64,000 nt of DNA from Nocardioides sp. BP30 (lineage in GTDB: Bacteria; Actinomycetota; Actinomycetes; Propionibacteriales; Nocardioidaceae): assembly GCF_029873215.1 (NCBI RefSeq), contig NZ_CP123620.1:3844001-3908000 (forward strand), given 5' to 3'. Of this stretch, positions 38,001 through 45,801 are shown piece after piece. The translations under genes and the position numbers were made by a program. The notes under the pieces were generated by a model. That model did not search any database, was not told where the DNA came from, and worked only from the letters and a program-made list of their open reading frames with translations. Positions within the stretch are counted from its first letter, which is position 1; each line of letters opens with the position of its first letter.

Positions 38001-41000
38001 CGAACTGTCATCGGAAGGCGTGTATACGGCAGCGGCCGCCATCGGCAAGACTGTCTGTCCCCATCGTGCCGCGTTCGACACTGAAAAGTCGACTCCCGTG
38101 GCGGCTGGGTTCAGGCCGTATAGAACCCGCCACGTCGCAAGGCCGCTTCCATCTGTGCTCGCAGAGTCAAGGACACGTGCTGTACGAGTAACGCGGCCCG
38201 CGGCGTCGTACGTGAACGTCCAAGAAGCCTGGCCAGCTGGAGTCACCTTGCTCAGCAAGGTCCTGCCTTCGACCGTCGTGGTGTTGTACTCGTAGGCCGT
38301 GCACAGTGGTACGAGTGGCCCGTTACCAGTATCGGTAGCGTCGGGGTCAGGGCCACACGCAGTCGCCAGGAGCGACGCAGACCCGCTGTAAGTGAAACTC
38401 GCAGCGGTCTCAACGGTCACGTGCTCGCTATCAGCGACGACGCGGTCGATCCGAATGATGCGTTGAACTGCCGATGCACCGGATCCGAAGGTTCCGTAGG
38501 CAAGTCGCAGCCCACGACATCCTGCCTCTTGAACTGCATCGGTGCATGTCGTGGCGTCACCTGGATCGGTTTGTGCGATCCAGGTGGGTGCGCCGGCAGC
38601 GGTTGCGGTCAGCACTACCTCGGGATCATCGCTGTTAGACTCACTCGCCGAAGACGACTCGTATATCCACGTGCCTGCAGTCTCCCCGGTAAGCGCCTGC
38701 GTCCATGTTGTGATCTCACCGCCGTCCCCTCCAGCACCTGCTCGGACCAGAGTTGCTGTCCACGGTCCTGCACTGGGGGTTGTGGTCCCCCCGCTTGTTG
38801 GATCAAGCGTGAGGCGCGAGCCATCGTCAAGCCCGGCCGGCTTGAAGACGATTGGAACTGTCGGCGCAGAAACCTCGTCAGAGTTCGAGACCGGCGCAAA
38901 TTCTTGGGTTGAATTTCCGGCCGTAACCAAGACCAGAGTTCGGTCCTGATCACGACGGTCCACTAGGGTTGCGGCAGCATCGCCCGGAGCCTGAAGAGTC
39001 GTCGACCAACCCGGGCCAAACGGGTCCGTCCGCGCTCCGGCCGACAGCGACGAGCTATCGTATGAATCGAATGTCCGCCCAATACCTGCCGACGCATCGG
39101 CGGCGTCTTGTTCCGACAGGCTCATTTCGCCCGTCGTCAGCGCGACCTTCGCCGGCCCGAGATCCGTGGACGGGAAGTCGCCGCCGAAAGCCGTCGGTAC
39201 GAGCTGCGCACCGCTTTCTATAGCGCACTTACTGATGTCGCCAGGCATGATGAAGCAAATTCGAATGTCGAGACGCGCGGGCGCTGTCAGTTTTTCTTGG
39301 GCCCCGCCTTCGTTTGGCACATACGTCTCAGCACTTGCATTCCAGATTAGTTGCGGCGTGTTTGAAGTAGATTCAGGACCTCCCGGGATTGTGCCTGACA
39401 CGACGGAGCCTTGCCAAGCGCCGCCGGTTTCCGTGTCGATTAGTTGGTCGTCGGTTACCTGGTCCGCGACCAGCGGGATCCACGAGGTCGACCCGGAGAA
39501 TCGCCAGCTTGCGGTAGCTCTAACGGCGCCCGAGGGGCCGTCGGCTTGTATGGGAAAAGAGCCGGTGGAAACCGTATCGGAAGTTAGACTGTCCATTCCG
39601 GCTGGACCCGCTCCGAAACCGAAAGTCTCTTTCTTTCCAACGTTTCCGGCCTTATCAGTAGCTGTTGCCAAGATTGTGTTGACGCCTTTGGTAGGGGTCC
39701 AAGCGAAGGTTGCAACCCCGGAAGCGTTGGCGCTGACGCTCGCGGGCGCGCCGCCGTTGAGTGTATAGCTGAAGGTCTTCGTGTCTGCGGAGCCCGTGAG
39801 CGTAAAGGTATCGGCGACGGGCCCCGTCGAGTCCCACTGGCCTTGGATATATTTGGCGGCGTTGATAGTCGTCGTCGGGGGGCTTGTATCAACGGTGAAA
39901 GTCGTCGCTGCCGAAGGCGCGCTGGTTACATACGGGTCCTGTGCTGTTGCCGTGACCGAATAGGTGCCCCCGTCAATGAGCTTCCCAGCCGGAACCTGGA
40001 TCGACGCAGCACCCTGCGCGCCTGCGGCCGTACTGCCTGTCCACACGACTGCGGCGCCTTGCTTGATGGTGAAGTTCGCGTGCACGCTGCCATCGGAGTC
40101 GGTGAGAGTGGTCATGAGCTTCGGCGTCGTTGATGTAGAAAACCCGGCATTACTGGGAGTGGAGGTTGTAGTTACCGTGGGCGCCGTCGGCGTGCTCGGG
40201 ACGGTGTTGAACGTGACCGCCAGGGCCGGGACGCGGCCCGTGGAATTGCATGCTGGGGCACTGGAGTCGGGCTGGTGCGAACAGAAGGTCTTATCCTGAA
40301 TGTCGGCAGTCTCATCGCTTGCGCGCAACATCACACCGTCGTTCTCGAGGGTACCGGCATACCACGCCCGAACCATTGAGGTGACGTCGATCGATCCGAA
40401 AGCGTTAGGGCAGCTGTTTGAGTAGCCGTGGGACCACGATGCCGATCCAGCGTAAGAGCTTGTATAAGTCGGCTGCGTAGCCCAAACGTCAGTGGCGTAC
40501 CAGAGCGACGTGATCGGATAGGCCAGCATCGGCTGCGACGCGCAGGAGTTGGAGACAGTGTTAAAAATGCTCAGGGACGCGGAGATGATTGTCTTGCCGC
40601 TCGGAACGGCGCTGAGTGGAAAATTCAGCAGCGCGCGGCGTTTGTCGCCGGAAACGTCACCAAACTTGAGATTGTAATCTCCGCCATGTGAGGTCAGATC
40701 ACCTTGCCGGATCCAAGTATCACGGCTGGGCGTGATGTTCACGGCAGGGTCGATCGTGACGGGGTAGACCGTTGCGGGGTCGTTCAAAAAGTTTTTCAAA
40801 TTCTCCGGAGCAACGCCTGATGCGTCGGTTATGCCGAGATTCAAGCTACCAGGAGTTGTTGGCCCGGCTGCCTCACTGGTGCTCTCATTTTGGGCTGTAT
40901 CACCAGGGGTGAGAGTATTCGCAACGGTGATAGAGTTCACGGGCGTACCGTCTGGATCCACCTTTGCGTCATAGATGACCGGCGCTGTAACAGTCATCGC

Positions 41001-41768
41001 TGTCTGCCCCCGGCTTTTCCCTGCTGTCGCGTTGAGAACGACCGCTCCTGGCTGATCGCTGTCGCTGGTCGTTGGCTTTAGTCCGGAGGTACCGATCTGC
41101 AGGGCGAGGCCATCGAGAGATGCGAGATTCGCTGGCTTGTTGGCGAGGACGTACGATTCTTCCATGCCGTGGGCGGTGGCACTCAATACCAGGTCAACGT
41201 TGGTGCTGACTTTGTAAGTTGCGCTGTTTCCACTGATGACAGGAACGGGCAGTTTCTTATCGAACGATAGACTCAATTCCTTTGCGCCCTTGGTCGCCAT
41301 AGCGGCCGGTCCATCACCACCGCCAGAGAAGACAACATTGACCGGCGACGCCTTGGGCGCGTAGTTCCCGTCGGCGGTAGGGACCAGATCGTAATCGACC
41401 GGTACCCAACTGCCATGATCGTCGAGAATGCGAACGGGCGAGATTGCCGTTTCGACAGTAACAGTGCCGTCTGGGTTGGCCCAGGCTGTCGAGTATTGAG
41501 TGCGATCGCTCGTGATCTCGACTCTAGATCCCTGCCGCCGAGCATTCACTCGCGCCGACACTTCGTCCGGCGAGGTCGTGACCTTCCCCGCAGCGTCGTG
41601 CACTACGGGCGCTGCCTCCGCAGCGTCCGTCAATGGCGTCACCGCTGCAGGAAGATATGCCGAAGCAACCACTAGTGCGATGCCGGCAAGGGCACTGCGG
41701 CGGACGCCACCGAACAGATTACTGGGTGAATTCGTGGTCTTACGAGTGAAGACGAGACGATCTCGCAT
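35058..41768 (-). CDS. secreted RHS-repeat polymorphic toxin with phospholipase-A2-like C-terminus
   Basis: 2,236-residue protein. A Sec signal peptide (residues about 22-52, ending AAEAAP) is followed by a beta-rich region with a DNRLRE-type domain (DTWIRQGDLTSHGGDYNLKFG), Ig-like stretches (FTVDTSPPTTTINAAKYIQG), and many RHS/YD repeats (YDAAGRVTR, YDRVGRVTRR, YDSWGRVVSY, YDSIGRLIEV). The RHS core ends with GARVYNPKTGSFLSVDPVPG. The last 147 residues (35061-35501) differ: ten Cys and FKGPCAYHDMCLGYG then RSDCDGIFGWELKRNC, the His-Asp and Cys pattern of phospholipase A2. ATG 41768 follows GGGGGG; an in-frame ATG at 41816 is less likely. Base composition is AT-richer than neighbours. Coupled by GTGA to the membrane gene. 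Confidence 0.88.
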   Translation of the reverse strand: MRDRLVFTRKTTNSPSNLFGGVRRSALAGIALVVASAYLPAAVTPLTDAAEAAPVVHDAAGKVTTSPDEVSARVNARRQGSRVEITSDRTQYSTAWANPDGTVTVETAISPVRILDDHGSWVPVDYDLVPTADGNYAPKASPVNVVFSGGGDGPAAMATKGAKELSLSFDKKLPVPVISGNSATYKVSTNVDLVLSATAHGMEESYVLANKPANLASLDGLALQIGTSGLKPTTSDSDQPGAVVLNATAGKSRGQTAMTVTAPVIYDAKVDPDGTPVNSITVANTLTPGDTAQNESTSEAAGPTTPGSLNLGITDASGVAPENLKNFLNDPATVYPVTIDPAVNITPSRDTWIRQGDLTSHGGDYNLKFGDVSGDKRRALLNFPLSAVPSGKTIISASLSIFNTVSNSCASQPMLAYPITSLWYATDVWATQPTYTSSYAGSASWSHGYSNSCPNAFGSIDVTSMVRAWYAGTLENDGVMLRASDETADIQDKTFCSHQPDSSAPACNSTGRVPALAVTFNTVPSTPTAPTVTTTSTPSNAGFSTSTTPKLMTTLTDSDGSVHANFTIKQGAAVVWTGSTAAGAQGAASIQVPAGKLIDGGTYSVTATAQDPYVTSAPSAATTFTVDTSPPTTTINAAKYIQGQWDSTGPVADTFTLTGSADTKTFSYTLNGGAPASVSANASGVATFAWTPTKGVNTILATATDKAGNVGKKETFGFGAGPAGMDSLTSDTVSTGSFPIQADGPSGAVRATASWRFSGSTSWIPLVADQVTDDQLIDTETGGAWQGSVVSGTIPGGPESTSNTPQLIWNASAETYVPNEGGAQEKLTAPARLDIRICFIMPGDISKCAIESGAQLVPTAFGGDFPSTDLGPAKVALTTGEMSLSEQDAADASAGIGRTFDSYDSSSLSAGARTDPFGPGWSTTLQAPGDAAATLVDRRDQDRTLVLVTAGNSTQEFAPVSNSDEVSAPTVPIVFKPAGLDDGSRLTLDPTSGGTTTPSAGPWTATLVRAGAGGDGGEITTWTQALTGETAGTWIYESSSASESNSDDPEVVLTATAAGAPTWIAQTDPGDATTCTDAVQEAGCRGLRLAYGTFGSGASAVQRIIRIDRVVADSEHVTVETAASFTYSGSASLLATACGPDPDATDTGNGPLVPLCTAYEYNTTTVEGRTLLSKVTPAGQASWTFTYDAAGRVTRTARVLDSASTDGSGLATWRVLYGLNPAATGVDFSVSNAARWGQTVLPMAAAAVYTPSDDSSTDITRANLWFYDVAGALTNTAVHGNIDPSGSGSGTWLVDTTWYDAYGNASRVLSAAGRARALSSSTDPAQQAAVAELESKFNYYNDDGDADHQDGDGSRIEDEYDPADTSVLKDGTVGLYRAHTTYIYDGAQDGPHSSSSLGGPEKPAYAADENTFGLVVEERRSAADSQMALGSASAEHDVVVTRYGYGPIVSGDGNGWTLGVATTTKTQLADGSWNVETDRYDANGLQIETRSPGGAADQNGAGSDAHSTITIYYGVGSSDPRCDITGHPDRMRWDGLVCIVEAAIQPPGRTTVVRHYASYDADLQPLIVTETAGAATRMTSTTYDRVGRVTRRAVSVSGTGVDVDMRVTTLTYSPTTGLQTESSDAGSTPGSDTSTLATGYDSWGRVVSYADSTGLVSKTHYTADGAVSTFFDGSGTYTYTYDEPSGNSGEHRGLLTAVDAGVVAGADETFAIRYDAAGAVSAVSYPNGLQAVVEHNNSLAVTRLDYVSKNASQPMLSFANAVDIDDRVVTGNSVSSRQGYSYDSIGRLIEVRTWDGSAAGAGAVAGECSVHRYHFTASSERDRTDYFGPASDGSCQTSIAQSSTSATYDDAGRRLDSGYTYDALGRTLTVPAEDLNDVGGSESKATYFADDKVKSLSETPTNPEADTADILVSYGVDPDGRTSTATTTEGGVSTDRVRYQFSDVTDSPSGIEESRDDGTSWIRTRYVKLPGLGTVATVTGDSMTYQLTNIHGDFVATQAAELGSAQIGSYGEYDEFGNPIHSGATRVRYGFLGKDQRATDTPGNALIMMGARVYNPKTGSFLSVDPVPGGNATPYGYPEDPINNTDISGQAKCPSSSYWVGKPIVDYSGFVDVPSAYCYDGGASGSTHDYCTMYPDGYGDVSFKGPCAYHDMCLGYGWGNARSDCDGIFGWELKRNCNWYYDRHKGGPFHDRSGCVRRAQTAHAAVVAKTKTIGKYTRSISVLCYLYWRNGAVTCK

Positions 41769-42057
41769 GGTCAGCCCCCCGGTTCGCCTGGGCTCGTCGC
41801 CCGCATCTGTCCCCAAGCGGGACAGTCAGCCGCACGCTACGCGTTCCTGACTGCTACCTGTGTGAAATCGAAGAATTTTCTGACCGCAGCATGTTGAACG
41901 CCTGACTGACGTCGTACCGGCCCGGCGCGTTTCCACGTGGCCAAGCTGTGATCGCGGAGGCTGCTGCGGTGTGCTGAACCGCCGGCACCACACCGGCCGG
42001 CTGATCAACGACACTGCCTGGCCCTTGAGCTAACCCGGCAGCTGTCCAGGCGCTCAG
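41769..42057. other. region upstream of the RHS gene without a recognised gene
   Basis: 289 bases, moderately AT-rich near 41860-41890. On the minus strand 41854-42057 is open in the same frame as the remnant upstream (after its TAA) and ends RYDVSQAFNMLRSENSS, but it has no start codon. The promoter of the RHS gene should lie here; no convincing -35/-10 pair is visible. Confidence 0.3.
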
Positions 42058-42237
42058 TTACCGCGGCAAGCCCAATGCTGCGAACAGGTAAGGCTTGCTG
42101 GCCCGTGTCACCTCGATCGCGACGACCCACTTCGGAGCGAAGAACAGGAGGTAGCGGGAGACGGTCCGCCACGCGTCGGATGCGTACAGGCGCAGCGCGG
42201 CCAGGCGCGACTTCTGCGACCAGTCGTCCAGTGCCGA
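42058..42237 (-). pseudogene. 3' remnant of an unidentified gene
   Basis: A 59-codon open stretch without a start codon, bounded by a TGA at 42238 and ending TAA 42058. It reads LDDWSQKSRLAALRLYASDAW, then RTVSRYLLFFAPKWVV and ASKPYLFAALGLPR, protein-like with a hydrophobic stretch and ordinary codon use. Probably the tail of a gene cut by recombination. Not recognised. Confidence 0.35.
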
Positions 42238-42286
42238 TCAGTCCTTCAGACAGCGCCCAACAGCGGGCTTGTTCACCGTCGCCGTG

Positions 42287-43042
42287 TCAGTTGACCCCGG
42301 GGAGGTCGAAGCTCAGGGTATCCGGCAGCACGCCCTTGCTGGTCATGTTCTGGCCGGCGGCGTAGGTGAGCTGAGCGTAGTTGGTCACCCTCTGCTCCCG
42401 GAACCACAGGCCGCGGGCTGCCTGTTTGTAGATGGCCTGGTTGAGTCCGTCAAAGCCGTAGGCCTTGGGGATGGTGAAGGCGATCGGGACTGGTCCCCAC
42501 GTGCTGCCCTGGATGGTGGGGTTGATCGGGAAGGACTGGGGCCCGTCGCAGTAGGAGACGGGTTGGTTGCTGAAGTCCATCTCCATGTCGAGGAGTTCAC
42601 CGACCTGGGGCTTCTGGATGGAGAAGGCCAGGTTGCCGCCGGCGTAGGTCGGGACGTCGAAGGTGACGCCGCCGACCACGACGGCGTCGCTGCTGTCGGA
42701 TCCGCAGCCGACGCTGGATGGTGCGGACGGCACGATGCTTGACCATGTGCTGGCCAGCGCCGGGTCGTTCGCGCGCATCGGGCCAGCGAGCTGCAAAGTG
42801 CCGTTCAGGGTGGTGCCCAGCGCCGAGTAGCTGAAGCTGTAGGTCGTCGGCTCCATCGGTGCAGCAGCCGACGTTGTAGTCGCGACAGCAGGCGCTGTGG
42901 TCGACGCCGTTGCCGAGACGCTGACGTACCCGTCATCCGGGGTGCCCGCGGTTGAACTCGAGCCGCAAGCAGTGAGAGCTGCAAGTCCAGCGACCAGGAC
43001 ACCGACCGTCGCGATGCGCGGTCGTTGTCGGTTGGTGGCCAT
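42287..43042 (-). CDS. hypothetical lipoprotein
   Basis: 251-residue lipoprotein. The signal peptide ends with lipobox ALTACG (Cys at residue 26), followed by a Ser/Thr/Ala-rich spacer (to about residue 62). The body is a beta-rich domain that begins TTYSFSYSALGTTLNGTLQLAGP and contains two Cys (VGCGSDSS and SYCDGPQSF) that could pair. No family recognised. ATG 43042 overlaps the stop of the upstream fragment by one base (TGATG). Lies at the inner edge of the accessory block. Confidence 0.7.
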   Translation of the reverse strand: MATNRQRPRIATVGVLVAGLAALTACGSSSTAGTPDDGYVSVSATASTTAPAVATTTSAAAPMEPTTYSFSYSALGTTLNGTLQLAGPMRANDPALASTWSSIVPSAPSSVGCGSDSSDAVVVGGVTFDVPTYAGGNLAFSIQKPQVGELLDMEMDFSNQPVSYCDGPQSFPINPTIQGSTWGPVPIAFTIPKAYGFDGLNQAIYKQAARGLWFREQRVTNYAQLTYAAGQNMTSKGVLPDTLSFDLPGVN

Positions 43043-43341
43043 CAGAAGAGGTCCTGTTCGTGCCAGGTCAGTGGCTTGGAGCTGTCGCACATGGCGTAGC
43101 CGTTGAGGTAGAAGTCGAGCGCACTCTCCCCTGCTGATTGCGACAGGTTGATCGTCCACGGTTGGCCGGGAGTAATGGCAACGGCGACGGCACCCTTCTG
43201 GTTGAAGGGTGTGGTGGTCGCGATGGGGTCGCGGCTGCTCTGAACGATCTTGACGGTGCCCTGGTAGCCGCTGTCGTCGTAGCCGTACTGCGAGCCGGGG
43301 ACGTAGTTGATGCTCAGGTAGCTCAACCAGGCCATCTTCAA
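43042..43341 (-). CDS. hypothetical protein, probably N-terminally truncated
   Basis: 99-residue frame reading MAWLSYLSINYVPGSQYGYD near the start and SKPLTWHEQDLF at the end. It has no signal peptide and starts in what looks like the middle of a folded domain. Its first codons overlap the recombinase remnant on the other strand, so a deletion or recombination joint near 43,320-43,340 probably removed the real N-terminus. Its stop is coupled to the lipoprotein start. Not recognised. Confidence 0.45.
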   Translation of the reverse strand: MKMAWLSYLSINYVPGSQYGYDDSGYQGTVKIVQSSRDPIATTTPFNQKGAVAVAITPGQPWTINLSQSAGESALDFYLNGYAMCDSSKPLTWHEQDLF

Positions 43342-43595
43342 AAGGATCTACGTCTACAACGACACGATCACCGGATACGAGATGAACGAGCCCCTCGCTG
43401 AGCTCCTTGCCCTCGAAGCAGGCGACCGCACGCTGGAGACCACCGGCAGTATCGACGCAGCCGAGGACGCCACCGAGCGCACCTTCGTCCACCACGCCCG
43501 AGAACGCAGCAAGGCCGCTCCGAAGAGCGGCCTTGCATGCCTTGATGTCGTCCTAGCGGCTGTTGCTAGTTCCCATGGTTCCAGTAACGACCGCC
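43322..43595 (+). pseudogene. C-terminal remnant of a site-specific recombinase at tRNA-Ala
   Basis: Open frame without a start, preceded in frame by TAG at 43319. It reads LNQAIFKRIYVYNDTITGYE, then ELLALEAGDRTLETTGS, the style of the C-terminus of actinobacterial serine recombinases (NQAfFERIYVDD...). It runs into the 3' end of tRNA-Ala, the usual place for an integrase gene beside its attachment site. All catalytic parts are missing. The call rests on the short RIYVYND pattern and on location. Confidence 0.5.
43509..43536 (-). terminator. UUCG-loop terminator downstream of tRNA-Ala
   Basis: Perfect 12-base-pair stem (43509-43520 with 43525-43536) whose loop on the minus strand is UUCG closed by C-G, a very stable tetraloop. 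It lies 60 bases after the tRNA 3' end on the minus strand and is likely its terminator. Confidence 0.8.
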
Positions 43596-43671
43596 TGGTG
43601 GAGCTGAGGGGATTCGAACCCCTGGCCTTCTCATTGCGAACGAGACGCGCTACCAACTGCGCCACAGCCCC
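43596..43671 (-). tRNA. tRNA-Ala (anticodon CGC)
   Basis: Full cloverleaf on the minus strand: acceptor GGGGCTG/CAGCTCC with one G-U pair, anticodon stem TCTCG/TGAGA around loop TTCGCAA (anticodon CGC, reads GCG Ala), T-arm AGGGG-TTCGAAT-CCCCT, and an encoded CCA end at 43596-43598. It is the likely integration site for the accessory block on its left. Confidence 0.96.
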
Positions 43672-43738
43672 AGTGCGTCGTCGCCGACGCGAGATGAAAC
43701 TTAGCACCAGCCCGGGCGGGGCCGGAAATCAGGGTGGA

Positions 43739-44575
43739 TCAGGAGCCCGTGGCGCGGCGCTCGCCCTGCCCGCCGGCGTCGCGGCGGGCAGCGTCGGCCT
43801 CGCGGGCCAAGGCGCTGTCGGACTCGCTGCGGCCCGAGCTCCACACGCCGGTGGAGTCCAGGTCGATCGTGTGGACCGTACGCCGGGCAGCGGGCGGCTT
43901 GGAGACGTAGGTCGGCAGCGGTACGTCGACCGGGTCCCAGCTCGCCGCGGCGACCACCGGGATGTCACTGGTCTCGTCGTCGAGCACGGCGCCCTCCACG
44001 ACCGGGGACTCGCCCGGCTCGGCGGCAGGCGCTGGAGCGTCCGCTTCGACAGCCGCAGCGTCGGGAGCCGTCCGGCTGGCAGCCGCCGGGCGCACCGGCA
44101 CGGCGCGGCGTCCGGACCGCTCGCGGCGGACCATCAGCCGGCAGGCGACCAGCCAGGCTACGAGCAGCGCGACCGGAGCAGCCTGCCACTGCCAGGACAG
44201 CCGCCCGACTCCGGCCGCCGCCGCGACCGCCGCGTTCGCCAGCACCAGCACGACCAGGACGTTGCGGCGCCGAGCCGCCGCCGAACCGCGCCGCTTCCGC
44301 TGCCGCACGGCCGCCGGGGCCGCCGGGGCCGCCGGGGCCGCAGGCGCGGACGTCGCCGGGGCAGCGACCGGGGCAGCGGCCGGGCCGGCCGAGGTCCCGG
44401 GCACCAGCCGCGTCGTACGGTCCGTGGCCGGCTCGCGACGCGCCAGCACCCGCATGGTGTGGGAGAACGTCGAGACCGTCCGGTTGCGCAGGCCCACGTC
44501 GTGGTGCTCGAGCGCCTTGGGGATGAGGTAGGCGGCCCACGCCACGGCCACGGCGAGGAAGATCAGAGCGGTCAC
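43739..44575 (-). CDS. glpR: Glp receptor-like membrane protein GlpR
   Basis: 278-residue membrane protein. N-terminal helix ALIFLAVAVAWAAYLIPKALEHHD, then VGLRNRTVSTFSHTMRVLARRE, a Pro/Ala-rich linker and a pair of helices near residues 104-142 (NVLVVLVLANAAVAAAAGV, APVALLVAWLVACRLMV), then a long acidic cytoplasmic tail. The pattern and the place after glp and the acetyltransferase match GlpR, which in Corynebacterium works with the gephyrin-like Glp at the division site. Identification is from pattern and synteny. GTG 44575 has a TAACCT box 7 bases upstream. Confidence 0.75.
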   Translation of the reverse strand: MTALIFLAVAVAWAAYLIPKALEHHDVGLRNRTVSTFSHTMRVLARREPATDRTTRLVPGTSAGPAAAPVAAPATSAPAAPAAPAAPAAVRQRKRRGSAAARRRNVLVVLVLANAAVAAAAGVGRLSWQWQAAPVALLVAWLVACRLMVRRERSGRRAVPVRPAAASRTAPDAAAVEADAPAPAAEPGESPVVEGAVLDDETSDIPVVAAASWDPVDVPLPTYVSKPPAARRTVHTIDLDSTGVWSSGRSESDSALAREADAARRDAGGQGERRATGS

Positions 44576-44582
44576 ATCTGGA

Positions 44583-44588
44583 AGGTTA
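44583..44588 (-). promoter_or_regulatory. -10 box for a leaderless glpR transcript
   Basis: TAACCT on the minus strand ends 7 bases before GTG 44575 and no Shine-Dalgarno fits between. It suggests that glpR has its own promoter in the 84-base gap after the acetyltransferase gene. Confidence 0.4.
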
Positions 44589-44659
44589 GGAGCGCTAGCG
44601 CACCATGGGGCGGATGTCTACAGGTGTGTCGCAAAACCACTCCTGTGACTTCTGTGATT

Positions 44660-45298
44660 TCAGTGCTCCGACGCCTCCAGCCGACGGAGCATGCCCTCGG
44701 GACACTCCTCGACGGTCACGGCATAGATCCGATGGTCGCGCCAGGCGCCGTCGATGTGCAGGAACCGGGGTGCGTAGCCGATCTCGCGGATGCCGAGCTT
44801 CTCCACCACCCGCAGCGAGTTGGAGTTCTCCGGCCGGATGCAGATCTCGATGCGATGCAGGCCTGCCGCCTCGAAGCAGTGGTCGATCACCAGTGCCACC
44901 GCACGAGGCACCGCTCCGCGACCCGCCTGGTCGCGATCGATCCAGTAGCCGATCGAGGCGAACTGCGCCGAGCCCCGCACGATGTTGTTCACGGTGATCT
45001 GACCGGCGAACCTGCCGTCCACCTCGATGGCGAAGGGGTAGGTCGCCCCGGCGCGAGCGGCCCGGTGCAGGCGCCGTACGAGGGCCGGGAAGGTGGTGGG
45101 TCGGGCGTCGCCGCCCGGGGGCACCGTCGCGTCCCAGGGATGCAACCAGGCCGCCGAGCGTCGCCGGGACTCGTGCCAGGCGCGGCTGTCGCGGCGGGAC
45201 AGGGCGCGCACCTTCAGCTCCCCACCGTCGGCCAGCCGGGTGCGCAGCGTCGCCGGCCAGGCGCGGCCGGCTCGCCGGACCGCACCCTGGAGCGCCAT
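44660..45298 (-). CDS. GNAT-family N-acetyltransferase, RimJ-like
   Basis: 212-residue acetyltransferase with LRTRLADGGELKVRALSRRD at the start, AIEVDGRFAGQITVNNIVRG, the acetyl-CoA loop YWIDRDQAGRGAVPRAVALVIDHCF and ENSNSLRVVEKLGIREIGYAPR. This is the RimJ/RimL pattern for N-terminal acetylation of ribosomal proteins. Starts on the last base of mogA (TGATG). Confidence 0.88.
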   Translation of the reverse strand: MALQGAVRRAGRAWPATLRTRLADGGELKVRALSRRDSRAWHESRRRSAAWLHPWDATVPPGGDARPTTFPALVRRLHRAARAGATYPFAIEVDGRFAGQITVNNIVRGSAQFASIGYWIDRDQAGRGAVPRAVALVIDHCFEAAGLHRIEICIRPENSNSLRVVEKLGIREIGYAPRFLHIDGAWRDHRIYAVTVEECPEGMLRRLEASEH

Positions 45299-45801
45299 CA
45301 GTGATCGCTCCCGAGGGACTGCTCGACCGCGTGCTCGATCACCGGCCGCAACACCTCGACGGCATCCTTCACGCCGCCTCGGGAGCCGGGCAGGTTGATC
45401 ACCAGGCAGGATCCGGCCAAGCCGGCGAGGCCGCGGGAGAGCATCGCCGTCGGGACGCCCTTGGCGATCCCCGCGGCGCGGATCGCCTCGGCGATGCCGG
45501 GGATCTCGCGGTCGAGCAATGGCCTGGTGGCCTCCGGGGTGAGGTCGGTCGGCGTGAGCCCGGTGCCCCCGGTCGTGAGCACCACGCGCGCGCCGCCGGC
45601 GACGAACGCCGCGATCGCCGTGCCCACCGGCTCGCCGTCCGGTACGACGACGGGCGCGCCCACGGCGAACCCGAGCTCGTCGAGGAAGTCGGCCAGCAAC
45701 GGTCCGGTGGAGTCCTCGTAGACCCCCGCCGCCGCCCGGTTCGACGCCACGACGACGCCCCCGCCGGGCCGGGCCGCCGGATGCTCGGCCGAGCCGCTCA
45801 C
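45298..45801 (-). CDS. mogA: MogA/MoaB-type molybdopterin adenylyltransferase
   Basis: 167-residue protein that activates molybdopterin as MPT-AMP before molybdate insertion. It has [40 protein letters not shown] (MPT-binding loop) and [17 protein letters not shown], the full MogA/MoaB set. GTG 45801 overlaps moaC by GTGA; the stop overlaps the next gene by one base. Confidence 0.92.
   Translation of the reverse strand: MSGSAEHPAARPGGGVVVASNRAAAGVYEDSTGPLLADFLDELGFAVGAPVVVPDGEPVGTAIAAFVAGGARVVLTTGGTGLTPTDLTPEATRPLLDREIPGIAEAIRAAGIAKGVPTAMLSRGLAGLAGSCLVINLPGSRGGVKDAVEVLRPVIEHAVEQSLGSDH

Noticed and set aside
35160..41700. Several 60-160-residue frames opposite the RHS gene
   Set aside because: They are short, mutually inconsistent, and lie within a well-supported 2,236-residue coding frame.
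43382..45304. Long plus-strand frame continuing from the recombinase remnant through tRNA-Ala
   Set aside because: After tRNA-Ala it is the mirror of glpR and the acetyltransferase gene; only the part before the tRNA looks protein-like.
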